DNA of 64,000 bases from Hansfordia pulvinata (taxonomy: Eukaryota; Ascomycota; Sordariomycetes; Xylariales). Every line of letters starts with the position of its first letter. The stretch's first letter is position 1. The translations under genes were made by a program, and so were the position numbers. Shown piece after piece: positions 1 through 11,482 of the stretch. The stretch is taken from contig BJKQ01000001.1 of assembly GCA_006538405.1 (NCBI GenBank), positions 2,418,001-2,482,000 of the forward strand, read 5' to 3'. The notes under the pieces were generated by a model, which saw nothing but the letters and a program-made list of their open reading frames with translations, was not told the origin of the DNA and searched no databases.

Positions 1-1128
1 GTGGTGACAGGTACAGCCATCCGAGCGAAGATGTCTGGAGTGTCTGCTGACCAATGGCAGCCATGTGGTTGACGTTTGCCTTGATCCTACTCATCTTGTG
101 AGTATTCCCATGAGTTTGAACTCATGCCAATTCTAACTGCTGTCCACAGTCGCCTTGATGTGTTTGTCGGAGAGCAATGCTTGATTGGCGAGCAACAAGA
201 TGTGCTCATGGCCAGCATCGCCATAGATTTCGTAATTAACGTGAGTAGCGCCAATGCCTCGCAATGGAAATAAACGCTCACGAACGTCGCAGGCGTACCT
301 AACCGGTCTCTTTCTGTTCTCCCTGCTCAGTATGTTTCCTGGCTCCAATTGCTCGAGACAAGAACGTCCTATTAACGACCATAAGAATACCATCCTTTCT
401 GGAATCGCGACATGCCGGCTTCTCGCGACAGTGAGAGCACTGTGGTTCCGTGGCGCAAGGAGAAGGGTTTGAGGAACCTGACCAAGAAGACATTCGTGGG
501 TTCCGCAATCGGCCTTGGAGTCACCATGGCGTAAGAGTCTTCATTGTGCTGAGGCAGTTCCGTCGCGCTGACACGATTTAGTAACCTCATCGCCATGGCC
601 ATCGTCAACGGCGAGCCAGTGTGGCTCTGCTTGACGACCTGCATTCTCGACCGTGAGCGCGTTCCCGCCGTGACCCAGAACCTCTCGTTCGTTGCTGACT
701 TGGCCTTAGTTCTGATCAACTGCGTAGTGTTGCACTGGCTGACTACCACCCGCAACATCAACTCGGGAAATTCGAGACACTCGAATGCCGCCGCCTTCGG
801 TGAAGAGACTGGCTCAGACTTCAGAAACAGCGCCATGGCGCCGGGGCATTCTCTTCCAGTCCCAGCGCCTGCGCAGGTTTCTCAGTGCTCAAGTTGCGCC
901 GAGCGGGTTTTGGGGAACGGCCTTCTCGACAGCAGCACCAACAAGGGACACATGCGAGAGTGTGGCATTCCAGGTTGGTACCGCGATGAGCACCTAGTCT
1001 TCTCGAGAGAATACTGACGTGCTGACGACTGTGCAGTTCTTGGCAGGTCTATCACGGAGCCAGAATCGGGATTGGCATCAGCCGAGAAGACGTTTGTCGT
1101 GGCCAACGATTCCGACGATGCTTACTAG
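1..1128 (+). CDS. Fungal integral membrane protein, 3' part only (5' cut by window)
   Basis: Multi-exon gene entering from the left edge. Exons that keep one reading frame are <1-10, 61-97, 150-240, 293-329, 386-530, 582-652, 710-973 and 1037-1128; every intron is 50-63 bp with a GT..AG pair. The spliced product has at least four hydrophobic segments: one spanning the 10/61 junction (VVTAMWLTFALILLIF), one ending in DFVINAYLTGLFLFSLL, one around FVGSAIGLGVTMANLIAMAI, and one around WLCLTTCILDLLINCVVLHW. A polar loop rich in Arg/Lys/Ser (NRDMPASRDSES) lies between the second and third, and the C-terminal tail is hydrophilic and ends NDSDDAY. This resembles the unnamed fungal 'integral membrane protein' family; no enzymatic role can be assigned. 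The last intron (974-1036) is less certain than the others. The N-terminus lies outside the window. Confidence 0.72.
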
Positions 1129-2294
1129 GTGACGTTGCCGGGCAGCGCACGTGTGTCGCTACGTCGCAAGCGCCGACAACGAAACGTCGTTGTCAGAACC
1201 ATTACAAGGCGTGCGAGGCATATTGTACCTAGCTGAGGGTGGGAATGGTAGCTAGTTAGACGAACTCGCGGCACGAGTTCCACGGATGCTTCTTTGCTCG
1301 CCAGACGCTGACTTATCGTTTGGGTACTGAGGGGCAACAGTTAAAGGCGACGACGAGCGAATAGGTGACATGACAGTGACAGAAGCGTGGAACCATCTTT
1401 TAATTCCGGAAGACCAACTTCAATTTCATTCGTGAATATCTTGACGTATCATAAATAACTCCAACACTATTCTGAGCCTATACATTCATGCACACACTCC
1501 ATTGTTGATGATGAATTCGACGTCGCATGGCAATCTTGATCTCGCGAGCGACAGCTTAACCCGACGATTATTGAATTAACCAGGTGTATTCAACGCAGGC
1601 ACTTGCCACACACGGTGGTTTCATCTAATTTCCGAGGTAGGCACCTAACATGGCAGGAATGATTTCGCCATTTTGCATCCCCTCGCCGTCGTGGTTCCGC
1701 CCGTACAAGTATGAGACACGAAGGGCCGGGGAAAAGTCCAGGCGGCCGACCGCCGTTGGCCGGTGGCTGCCGCTGGTGCGCGGCAGATCGACGGTCGCTT
1801 CTCCGCATCACCGCGCCCCATTACATCAGTGAGGGGTCCCCGCCTCGGAGAGAAAGCCGACCTTTTGGGCGCCGCGCGCGCGCCGGTCGCCACCGTGGGG
1901 CCGGACTCGTCCTCGGAGGAGGACCTTCCCATTCTACAGGTACCTTACCTACGGTACCTTGCCGTGCTATAACTCATCACGCCCCATTGATTCCATTGAT
2001 TCAACCGTTGCCGCCTGATCTTTCTTCAATAATAACCCGCGCCTCACTCATCAGCTGCTTTCGTGCATGGCCCAGGTCGCCCGTCGCCTCTTCTCCAGAC
2101 CACGAACAGGACCACCGCCGCTGCCGCCATCACCGCTATCGCCGCCACTGCCACTGCCACTGCCACTGCCACTGCCACGATCACACCACCAGCACGCCGT
2201 CGCGCCCTCCCGCAGCATAGGCAGCAGCAGCAGCAGCATCAACAGTCACATCGACATCACCAGCCGGACCGACACGACCACCACGACCGGCACC
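1129..2294. other. Intergenic region and 5' leader of the aldo/keto reductase gene
   Basis: No gene found. An AT-rich patch at about 1380-1480 with ATAAATAA-like words fits the 3' end of the upstream gene. From about 2080 the sequence becomes low complexity, with a CCACTG hexamer array at about 2145-2177, and is readable in frame with the reductase from an ATG at 2067. Confidence 0.6.
2145..2177. repeat. (CCACTG)n microsatellite
   Basis: About five and a half perfect hexamer copies immediately upstream of the aldo/keto reductase start. In the reductase frame it would encode a Pro/Leu run. Confidence 0.9.
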
Positions 2295-3393
2295 ATGGCG
2301 GCCGCCCCTCCCAAGAACCGCCTCATCCTGGGCACCATGACGATCGGGCCGGACCCGCAGAAGGGCGCGCGCATCACGTCGCTCGACACGTACCGCCAGT
2401 GCCTGTCGTACCTGGCGCAGCGGGGCTACGGCGAGCTCGACACGGCGGCCATGTACGTCGGCGGCGCGCAGGAGGGGTTCACGCGCGACGCCGGCTTCGC
2501 CGCCCAGGGCTTCGCCGCCGCCTCCAAGGTCTACCCCCACGCGCCCGGCGACCACGGCGCGCAGAAGCTGCCCGGCCTGTGGGACGCCAGCCTGCAGAAG
2601 CTGGGCGTCGACGGCACCGACATCTTCTACCTGCACGCGCCCGACCACGCCACCCCTTACGAGGAGACCCTCGAGGCCGTCGACCGGATGCACCGCGCGG
2701 GCAAGTTCAAGCGCCTCGGCCTCAGCAACTACGCCTCCTGGGAGGTCGCCGAGATGGTCGGCATCTGCGAGCGTAGAGGCTTCGTCAAGCCCTCCATCTA
2801 CCAGGGCATGTACAACCCGATAAGTGAGCCAACCCTTTTTCAAGTCTCTTCCCATCCCCCAAAATCGCAGTCCAGTCTCAGTCCCCACGTAGCGGAAGAG
2901 ACAAAAGAGTGTAGCTGACGGATCGACAGCGCGCGTCATCGAGGGCGAGTTGATCCCGTGCCTGCGCAAGTTCGGCATCGAGCTCGTCATCTACAACCCG
3001 CTGGCGGCGGGCCTGTTCTCGGGCAAGTACAGCAGCGCGACCGAGCAGCCGAGCGAGGGCCGGTTCAGCACGTCGAGCAGCCTGGGCAAGATGTACCAGG
3101 ACCGGTACTTCAAGCAGTCGAACCTCGAGGCGCTGGCGCTGGTCGAACCCGCGGCCCAGAAGCACGGCATCCCGCTGATCGAGGTGGCGCTGCGCTGGTG
3201 CCTGCACCACAGCCAGCTGCGGCCCGCCAGCCGCGGGGGCAACGACGGGCTGATCCTGGGCATCAGCTCGTTCGCCCAGCTCGAGCAGAACGTCGAGGCG
3301 TGCGAGAAGGGGCCCCTGCCCGACGACGTGGTCGACGCCCTGGACCAGGGCTGGCGCAAGTGCAAGGCCGACGCGCCGCCGTACTGGAGATAG
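2295..3393 (+). CDS. Aldo/keto reductase, AKR7 (aflatoxin B1 aldehyde reductase) type
   Basis: Two exons, 2295-2823 and 2930-3393, joined across a 106-bp intron; the junction restores the family-typical YNPITR segment. The product is 330 aa, normal for NADPH-dependent AKR7-type reductases that reduce reactive aldehydes and ketones. The (beta/alpha)8 catalytic tetrad is visible: Asp49 and Tyr54 in ELDTAAMY, Lys78 in AASKVYP and His114 in FYLHAPDH. The C-terminal half carries the cofactor-side strands (GLSNYASWE, YNPLAAGLFSGKY, LILGISSFAQLEQN) and ends in PPYWR, as in relatives. I chose the ATG at 2295 (context CACCATGG) because similarity begins just after it. An in-frame ATG at 2067 would add 76 residues, starting MAQVARRLFSRPR and then low complexity; that could be a mitochondrial presequence or simply leader. 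Substrate unknown. Confidence 0.93.
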
Positions 3394-3644
3394 AGAGACT
3401 CTGGGAAGGGGGGAGTGAGTGTGTTTGCCTTGTTCATATGTACATACCATGCCATCTCTGCCTTTGGTTCCACAAGGTAGCTGTCGTTAGGAAACCAATA
3501 AAAGATGAAGACAACCACTTAACCTATCGCCGGTGATTCCCACGGAAGGGTTCAAGGGAGGACGCGAGCCAGCCCGGGTGCTGTTACGTGCATTGGAGGT
3601 ACCTACATACTTAAGTCATTGAAGAACGAGTACATGCATGTACC

Positions 3645-3660
3645 TACCTACATGTAGGTA
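3645..3660. repeat. 16-bp perfect palindrome built from TACCTA/TAGGTA units
   Basis: TACCTACATGTAGGTA reads identically on both strands and sits in a run of ACCT-type tetranucleotide units. Function unknown. Confidence 0.85.
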
Positions 3661-4133
3661 AGTGTGATCATCTGATAGAGATGGCCACACGAGAGGAGCG
3701 GGAAGACAGGAATGCGCGGGGAAAGAAGGAGGAGAGGGGGTTGAGACGGTGAGGGTCGGCGGATTTGAATAAGAGCTGAGACAGCCGCCAGTGAGCGTCG
3801 GAGGCGATCACAGCGAGAAGACGGAAAGAGACTTGAGGCGGGCATGAGGCCATCACGGGCGGGGTTCCTATCTCGCGCGACCTACATACCTAACCTAACG
3901 GAACCTCACGGAGGACCTAGGTACCTGCCTACGTTAACAAGATCCATGGATATTGTGCGCGGAATACTCTTTCAAACTGGAGGGCGCACTGGACCTTAAC
4001 ATCTGTCCCATAAAATAGAAACCGGGTTGGCTGCCCCTCCGCTACTGCTCCGTCCACCCGCCGGTCGACTATTCCTCGCCCATCGTCAAACGGGAGACGG
4101 CAACTAGCCGCAAGGGAATAGGATCGTGCAGCG

Positions 4134-4152
4134 CCCCCCCCCCCCCCCCCCC
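4134..4152. repeat. Poly-C tract (C19)
   Basis: Uninterrupted run of 19 C in gene-free DNA; its true length is doubtful given the homopolymer problems elsewhere in the window. Confidence 0.8.
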
Positions 4153-6577
4153 TCCAGGTGCGACATGCATATCCGTTGGCGCACCTCTTTCACATGAATG
4201 ATATGCACCCGCATGCGAGCTGCAGCTGCACCAGCCGAGACAGGTTTAGAACGGGCATGGGGACTTGGAGATGCCGAGCGCGGGGGATCATGCCAGCGAT
4301 AACGCACCCCGTCCTCGCCGGCGCAGGTGCTGGCGCAGATGCTTGTGCTTGTGCTTCGTGGGGTCTCGTGCGGTGTGTCCAAGTAATTGGCACGGTTGGG
4401 TGCTTCCCAACGAGTAACAAGTCTTGACCTCATGGCTGATCTGGAGCAGCTGCAGCCAGAACCCTTGAAGTAGGATCGACCCTGTCTGCCTCGACTTGGG
4501 GTTGTATGTAACCCAATGACTGGTGCATGACACCCTTCACCACCCGGATCCAATGTCGCCTGAATCGGTACCTAGGTACCTCCTCGGTAGATGCCTCGCG
4601 ATGTGATTTACGGTTCGTGCACGGGGGAGCTGTTGGGCGACCTGAGGGCTGGCCCAAATCTGGGGTTGACGACCGTACAGAACGGGAATGACGAATGTTC
4701 AGTCTGGTGGATGTTCACCTGGGCGGGATGCATGGTGCCCGCTTCCATACTCGTACATCCATCCATGTATCAGTCTAACCTCACCGTCGCTGCTTCTCTG
4801 CTTGCGCGCTGCCCTGGCACTGGCGCGACTGCCCTCTTTCGAATGTGTCAGCACGGCGACGTCACTCGCCAATTCTGGGCGAGGCACAGCGGGCAAGATG
4901 CGGTCAGTCGCTGCTCCCCTCTTCCGCCCTCCACGACCCATGATCCTTGCTCCCTCCACTCGCTTCGATATCTTTTTTCTCTTCTTTATTAGCTTCGCAA
5001 TCCCGCCTCCCATCGCCGTCCGCTATCATCGCCTCAGGTCTCATGTTACAATCTCCCTCCCGTGCGTGCAACAGACAACTCGGCCAATCTCAGCGTGTGT
5101 GGCAAGGGACGACTGCTCGTTACTAACCAGCACACAACACGCGCGTACTCGTAGGTACGATACTCCGGACGGCCCCGACGAGCCTGACAGGTAATAAAGA
5201 CAGCCTCCCTCGGGTAGCAGGAACCCCACCGATGCAGAGGCCGATCCTTGTTGTTGTCTCATTTCGTCGGCCGTTAAGGGTGGAACAGGCGCGAGCCACG
5301 AGGCCTTGGCGTGCCCGGCTACTGGTCACCGTGCCCCAGGGCGGCGGAGAGTTCCTGGCACACACGCCAGCCCGAGGTCACGAACGAGTCGCCGTGCACT
5401 TGCCTCGTCCGAGTGAGGTGAGCGCGGGCCCGCCCCGACCAGCCTAGACAACTCGCCGTCTATGTTGCCGCTCTCCTCGTGCAGCTGACCAACAGACAGG
5501 TCACAGTCACGAGCCTCCGAGCCCAGCTAGCTCGATAGCTCTCCTGCTCTTCCCACTTCGCTGCATTGGCTGTGCATGCAAGCACGCCCTGCCTTCTGTT
5601 CCGGGCCCGTCCAGTGCGAGCGCGACTCCATCCCGTCATTCTCGTGACGTACCGTATCCCTGCTGCGCTGTGCTTCTTTGCCGCTCCGGCCCCGGCCTCT
5701 GTGCGACTGCATCGTCTGGCTGACTGGCATATCGTCGCCAATCCGCTGTGTTCTGTGCCCATCGACACCCGGCCCGTTTACCGCAGCCCGGCGCGGCCCC
5801 AGCTCTCCGCGAGTAATATCAACATCTGACGACTGGCTGGACAGGGGAGCCAGGACTAGGCCCAGGGATCCCATCCTGTTCGACCATCGCGCGCACGGCT
5901 TGCGCTAATCAATCAACTGCCACCAGGGGTCAAGGCCGCGACAATAACAAACCGGGAACAAAAAAAAAAAGCACGTACAGTAGCTCCCAGCACAGACTGG
6001 GTGGGTGGGCTACGGGTTACCTTTTCGACTGCGGTTCACGCGCTATCGTGGAGCTCCGGTCACGCAAGCATCCCCGATCCGCCCCGACGTCGATGAGGGC
6101 GACTACTACTACGCCTACCTGCCCACCTCTTCGTACCTCACTCATTGCCTTTGCCTGAGTGCTCGCACCCAGACTCGATCAACAGGACCACGTCCTGAGC
6201 GAGAAAGCGTGCCCGTGGTTTGCTGCGCTGCGGTGCCATCGCCCTGCTCTGCTCTTTTCATTCTCCAGCCAAGTCAAGCCAGGGAAGGAACCATTGGCCG
6301 ACCAGTTTGCGCGTATCACCAATCTCGAGTTAGCCCTGACCTGACGGAGCGAGGGAATCGGCGCCTCCCGTCTCTGCCAACCAACCGACCGCGATCTAGG
6401 AGCGCTCCTTTCATAACTCGCCCCGCGTGCTCCCTCGCCTAGAACCTCGCCTGCGCCCCTGCTTCAACACAGCCCCGAACCCAACCAACCCCACCAGGTC
6501 CACGACGCGTATGCTTGCTGCTGCCCTTGGCCACTTTCTGAGGCGGTAGGCTGAGGCGACTCGGTCACGAGGCTGTC

Positions 6578-9500
6578 ATGGCTCGCCAGGCCGCCGAAGA
6601 TATGCTCTCGTCGCTTCTGCGACCTGCAAGGCGCGCCCCTCCCCGTCGCGTTGATTCACACCTCTTCAATCAAAACGCCCCATCCTCTCAGAGCCCTCGC
6701 CCGCGCCTCTTTCCTCGCCAGCGCGGCCCGCCCCCGATTATGGCACCTATCGACACGCCACCGCCGACTTTACCGAGGACGACGATCACGATGACGACGA
6801 CGATGATGACGAGGAAGTCGCTATGAATGAGGTGGACGATGAGGAGGAAGACGAAGACGAAGAGGAGGAAGACGACGACGATGGGCATGATGACGGTCCC
6901 TCTATGATGGAGCGTTTGCGAGGTCTGCGCCAGAACAACACCAATCGGCCGCGACCAAACCCCAGCGCTTTACTGCCTCTATTTTCAGCGAGCCACCTTG
7001 GTAAGAAAGAGATGAAATCCCCGACTAGGTCAGGCGAGACCGAGCCACTACGCTGCGCCGAACCTTCACTGACCCGCCGCCCCATCTCAGACTCATTGCC
7101 TGTGTACAGCCTGGTGCACGCCATCCGCATTATTGTCCAGACACGAACCGAAACCTCCCTGACCTGGGATCAACTGCGATCGCCTCAAGTTTCACAATTC
7201 CTCCTCCGGCCCATGCAGCAGCAGATCCGTACCCAACATTTCAACCGCGCCACCCTCTACGCACTGATTGCCAATTGTCTGCAGTTTGCCAAGGAAGGCC
7301 AGCTTTTCCCCGGCAATGCTGGGACAAGCGGTACCAGGGCTAAGGTTTGCGAGCTTTTGGCCCTGAAGCTGCTTAAGGAATACAACACGAGAGAATTGAT
7401 CGACGCCCTGTCCTATGATTTCTACCCGCTCCAAGGCATTCCCGACTCGTCGGGCTCGCAGGCCCGCAGCCTAGAGTCCAGGGGCAAGGCGGCTACTGCT
7501 AGATCATCAACTCTAGAGATTGCCATTCTTGCGCAGACCAAGCATTTCCTGGCACACCCTCTCGTCGTGCAGCAGCTGGAGGCTATCTGGAACGGTGCCA
7601 TCAGCTTCTATTCATCTCAAGACAGACTCCACCGGGACGCAGCTGCGATCCCGGCGCAGTCCGAAACTCATGCGTCCAGCGATTCCACTGTTAAAAACAA
7701 TGTAACTGCGCGAACGCCACTCCTCCGATTCAAGCCAGCATCCAGCCACAAGAAAGAGCAGCTTCCCCTGCACAAGGTTCCCATCAAGCGGACGGTTGCC
7801 CTGTATGACCCTCGCCACGCCTCGCCGTTGAAACTGTCGCGCCTGCGCGTTCCGCGCTATCGACAGTTCGTCTCGACATGCTCTCTGTTCGTTCTCATCT
7901 GCCTGTTCATCGCCGTTCTCATGGAACGTTCAAGCCGCATCACGACACTCGAACTTGTTTTCTGGTTTTGGAGTGCAGGGTTCATGCTTGACGAAGTGGT
8001 TGGTTTTAACGAGCAGGGTTTCTCTCTCTACATCATGAGTTTCTGGAACATATTCGACTTAGGGATCCTGTTTCTGCTGGTCGTCTACTACTGCATGAGG
8101 GTCTACGCCGTTTTCCTCCCGCAACCTGCCGCTTGGAACGACATGGCCTACGACGTCCTGGCCGCCAATGCCATTCTGCTGTTGCCCCGCATCTTCAGCA
8201 TTCTGGACCACTACCAGTACTTTTCGCAGCTCCTGATCGCCTTCAGGCTCATGGCAGCAGACCTGGTGGCCGTCTTCGTTCTGATTGCCATTGCATGCTC
8301 CGGGTTCTTTGTCTTCTTCACTCTGTCGAAGAACCAGAATGATGCTAGCACAGTGGCTTATCAGATTTTCCAGATCGTGGTGGGCTTTACTCCAGCGGCC
8401 TGGGACGTCTGGGACGATCACACGTGGCTGGGACGTTTCCTTCTGGCCATTCTTCTGATCCTCTGTCACTTCATAGTGGTCACGATTCTCATCACCGTCT
8501 TGACCAATTCGTTCATGAGCATTGCCCGCAACGCCGAAGAGGAGCACCAGTTCCTCTTTGCAATCAACACCATTTCCATGGTGAAGAACGACGCTTTGTT
8601 CTCCTACATGGCGCCAGGAAACATCTTCGCATGGGCCTTGACGCCGCTGCGATTCGTCATGCCAATCAAGCAGTTCGTCATAATGAATCGCTTCGTGATC
8701 AAAATTACCCACTTCCCCCTCCTTTTCTGCATTTTTGTGTACGAAAAGTACTTCCTGGCTTCTTCCATATACGAGCCCACGGACCTGGTTGACCACAACT
8801 CACGACGCAATGGCAGACTGGGCGTGTCTCTCCACGACCCAATGAGCGCGGCAGGGCTTTTCAGCCCGCACATGCGGACACGTGAGGACTCAATGGCGGG
8901 GCTTCAGAAAGACCGTGCTCTTGATGAGGTATTCCGTCGTCCCCGGAGACCATGCGGAACCAACGAAGACAGGAGCGGAAGAAGACTCAATCAGCGATTC
9001 GGAACTGGATCGATCAGAACGACTCGAACCTGGGAGTTCCTTTGGCACAGTGGCCCACCTTGGATAGCTACCCAACTCAGTCGGTCCGCCGTTTGAGCAT
9101 GTCTCGCGAGTTTCCAAGCAAGCTCAGGCATATTTCAGACGTCAGATCGACCGCGAGTGATCCTGCTGAGCTTCTGTCGAACAGTGGCTTCCCTGGGGCC
9201 AACTCTCGAGAAGTACACAGACAAGTCAGAGAGCAGCAGGCCAAAGCGCAGACTGATGCTGATGCTGATGGCGACGATGAGCTTGTGACGAATGATGAGG
9301 ATGACGGAGAGGACAACGCGATCGAGAGCCAGAGAGACGACATGTCCCACCTCGGAGGCAACACCGGCTTGACCACCCCAACGCCACGCTTCGGGGGCAG
9401 CTGATTTCCACATCACTTGACTCGGTTCGTCGCTATCCCACGGGTCCATCGCCTAAGACGAATGCGCCTCGCCGAGGACCGGCTCATAACCGCACCCTGT

Positions 9501-10336
9501 CTACGAACACCATTCTGTACGCGCCACAGGAGAACAGCTTATCCTCCAGCCCATCGACAGTGGCCAACGAAGCTTCGGGTCAGAGATCGCGACCTCGCAC
9601 GAGCCGCTTGACACCAGGCGAGCCGTCAGTGCCAGTTGGCGCACGCTCGCCACGCAAGCCACAGAATGCGCCCGTGCCTACGCGGCCACGACTCATTGCC
9701 TCGAAGACAGCGCCGAGCAGGGCAGCGTTGATTCCTCCCGGTGCCAAGGTGAATCGAGCGCGTCGTTTGCCGTCGGTTGACGTGGATATCAATTCTGAGA
9801 TCCGGATGGATTTACAGAGCGAATTCGACGCCGTGCCCGCATCATTCACCACTCAGATGGCCATGGCAACGGGCCAGCTGAAGGGGCCAGGACGTAACAT
9901 GCCGGACGAGAGCGCGGATCGCATGAGCAGGCTTGTGCTCGCGCGAATGAAGACGTTGGAGGAGAGCTTCGCTGACGTGGTTAAAGAGATGCGCCACATC
10001 CGGAGTGCGGTGCCGACATCGGCCAATTCGGGCGATGACGGAAGTTGGCGTGGCAGTAACACCCCGGCAGACTTGTCCTCGTCTCAGCACGCTGAAAAGC
10101 GCAGGTCCTGGGCTGCTCCCAACACCGGCGCGTCTATGGGAGAGGGCTCAAGACCTCGCGACAGGGCCGAAAGGGCAGAGCGGTCGCTTCCGAGCAGCGT
10201 TAGAGATGACCGGAGCTATTTAGTTTCCCCCCCTAAGCGCAGAGCTAGGGAGAAGGGAAGGGACCGAGTGCCGGACTTGGTCGAGGAGAGCGAGGAGGAG
10301 TCTAGAAGACAGAGAAGAAGAGGGAGTTCTTTTTAG
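6578..10336 (+). CDS. YVC1: TRP-like vacuolar Ca2+/cation channel, Yvc1 type
   Basis: Reads as one protein of about 1,223 aa with a 90-bp intron at 7001-7090, provided one base is added in each of three G/C runs (C5 at 6731-6735, C4 at 8941-8944, G5 at 9393-9397). Order: Arg/Pro-rich N-terminus from the ATG at 6578; very acidic Asp/Glu stretch (about 6770-6890); a conserved cytosolic block (SLVHAIRIIVQ, LTWDQLRSPQVSQFLL, NAGTSGTRAKVCELLA); six or more membrane segments at about 7860-8760 (roughly residues 395-700), including the pore-proximal FTPAAWDVWDDHTWLG loop and ITVLTNSFMSIA; then a long Ser/Arg/Asp-rich tail with a conserved helix near LVLARMKTLEESFADVVKEM. Yeast Yvc1 releases vacuolar Ca2+ in response to stretch and Ca2+. 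The open frame from the ATG at 6823 would miss the N-terminus. The three shifts are discussed under findings; without correction the frame stops at 9096. Confidence 0.88.
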
Positions 10337-11079
10337 AGTGGAAATATTGAGGGCAAGAGATGACTGGTCCCGGGGAATGCGATTGGACGAATTAGACCAG
10401 CATGCTGGCGGGTGCACGGTCGAGCTCGGGACAGGGCGGCATTTTGCGGTGGGTTTTCCTTTGGGCTTGAACAATACCCTGATTATGCACTGGAGGCAGC
10501 GGCGACTGCCTCTTGGATATTTGGCTTGTATGATTGGGGTGTTTAAGTGTTTTCGGTGCATACCAACCAGGTCAGCCGGGCCCGCGTCCCTGTCTCTCGA
10601 GAGCCACGGGCCCTGCACCGCCATGTAAGATTATGCCATGTATATATTCGAGGAGCACTGAGAGGACTGAAAGATACAGCGTCGGGCGATGAAGCATTCG
10701 ACTGCAACCCCGCAATTCCGCGATGCTACCCACTGCTCGCTGACAAGGAGTGACGTTGTTGCCTAGATCAGACAAGCTTCTCATGCGTCCCCGTACTCAA
10801 GTTTCGGGAGGTCCCTCGCTGCTTGATGGCATTTATTTTTCTCTTTGACCATCAAACATTAATGTCTTCATTCAAGAGGGATGCCATCGGTGTCGCCGCT
10901 TCGCAGCCACTTTGACCCCTCGCCGCCCTGCAGATCGTTGCATGAATCATGTCGCGTGACCAAAGTCTGTTTTTCTTTTCTGGCATCCTTGTTGTGTCAG
11001 TTGTTCTCGTTTTACGATGTGTGCTCAGCACCTCCGGCCGGCGCTTCATCATTCATGGGAAGAGCTGCTCAGCCTTGCT
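10337..11079. other. Intergenic region after the TRP channel gene
   Basis: No gene seen. It should contain the 3' untranslated region and terminator of the channel gene and the 3' flank of the minus-strand candidate that ends at 11080. Confidence 0.5.
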
Positions 11080-11482
11080 TCAGATGCCGCCGCCGCTGCG
11101 GTCGACGCTCACGTAGAGCGGTCCGTCGCGGCTGGGGGCGGTCGAGGACGAGGAGGGCGAGGACGGAGACGGCCGAGAGCGCGTGTACTGCACGCCGGCC
11201 GCGACGAGGGCCAGCGCGGCGAGCAGAGGGGTGCGCTGGCGGCGGAGGGCGGTTCTGCGTCTCTCGCATGATGATTAGATGGTGGGCTGGCAAGTAGTCT
11301 TCTCGGGCCGTTGGCCATAGAGGGGCGGGTGGAGGGGGACGCCTACGTAAACAGCCGCGCATTACTGGCGGGCCGCCGGTCGCCCACTTCCGACCCCAGC
11401 GCCGGCTCCAGCGCGTCGGGCGCTTCCTGGTCCCATGGTGCTGCTTGGTGGTTTCGTTCGTGCGAGTTCTGGTAGTTGGTAT
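11080..11482 (-). CDS. Candidate small membrane-anchored protein (start not resolved)
   Basis: Two segments on the minus strand join in frame: about 11482-11347 (visible text DQEAPDALEPALGSEVG and SNARLFT) and 11254-11080, across a 92-bp intron at 11255-11346 with a GTAGGC donor, a CTAAT branch-like word and a CAG acceptor. The second exon encodes a basic patch (ALRRQR), one hydrophobic helix (TPLLAALALVAAGV), a Ser/Pro stretch, and the end DGPLYVSVDRSGGGI followed by a stop. That pattern looks like a tail- or signal-anchored small protein rather than chance. I could not fix the start codon: the ATG near 11437 is in another frame, so an upstream exon probably joins at the CAG near 11475. Family not recognised. 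Confidence 0.35.

Larger units (their letters stand above)
3394..6577. other. Gene-free stretch and long leader of the TRP channel gene
   Basis: No convincing coding sequence on either strand. It holds short TACCTA/TAGGTA repeats at 3600-3660 and 3890-3930, a 16-bp perfect palindrome at 3645-3660, a C19 tract at 4134-4152, TACTCGTA at 5146-5153 and an A-run at about 5960-5970. From about 5450 to 6577 the plus strand is rich in C and T, as is common in fungal promoters and leaders, and short upstream ORFs occur. Confidence 0.6.

Noticed and set aside
2063..2990. Long frames on both strands overlapping the aldo/keto reductase
   Set aside because: Shadow frames of high-GC coding sequence; the reductase frame has the catalytic residues.
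8929..8972. 44-bp intron to explain the first tail frame change in the TRP gene
   Set aside because: Too short, poor branch site, and the resulting frame stops at 9067; one missing C explains the conserved tail better.
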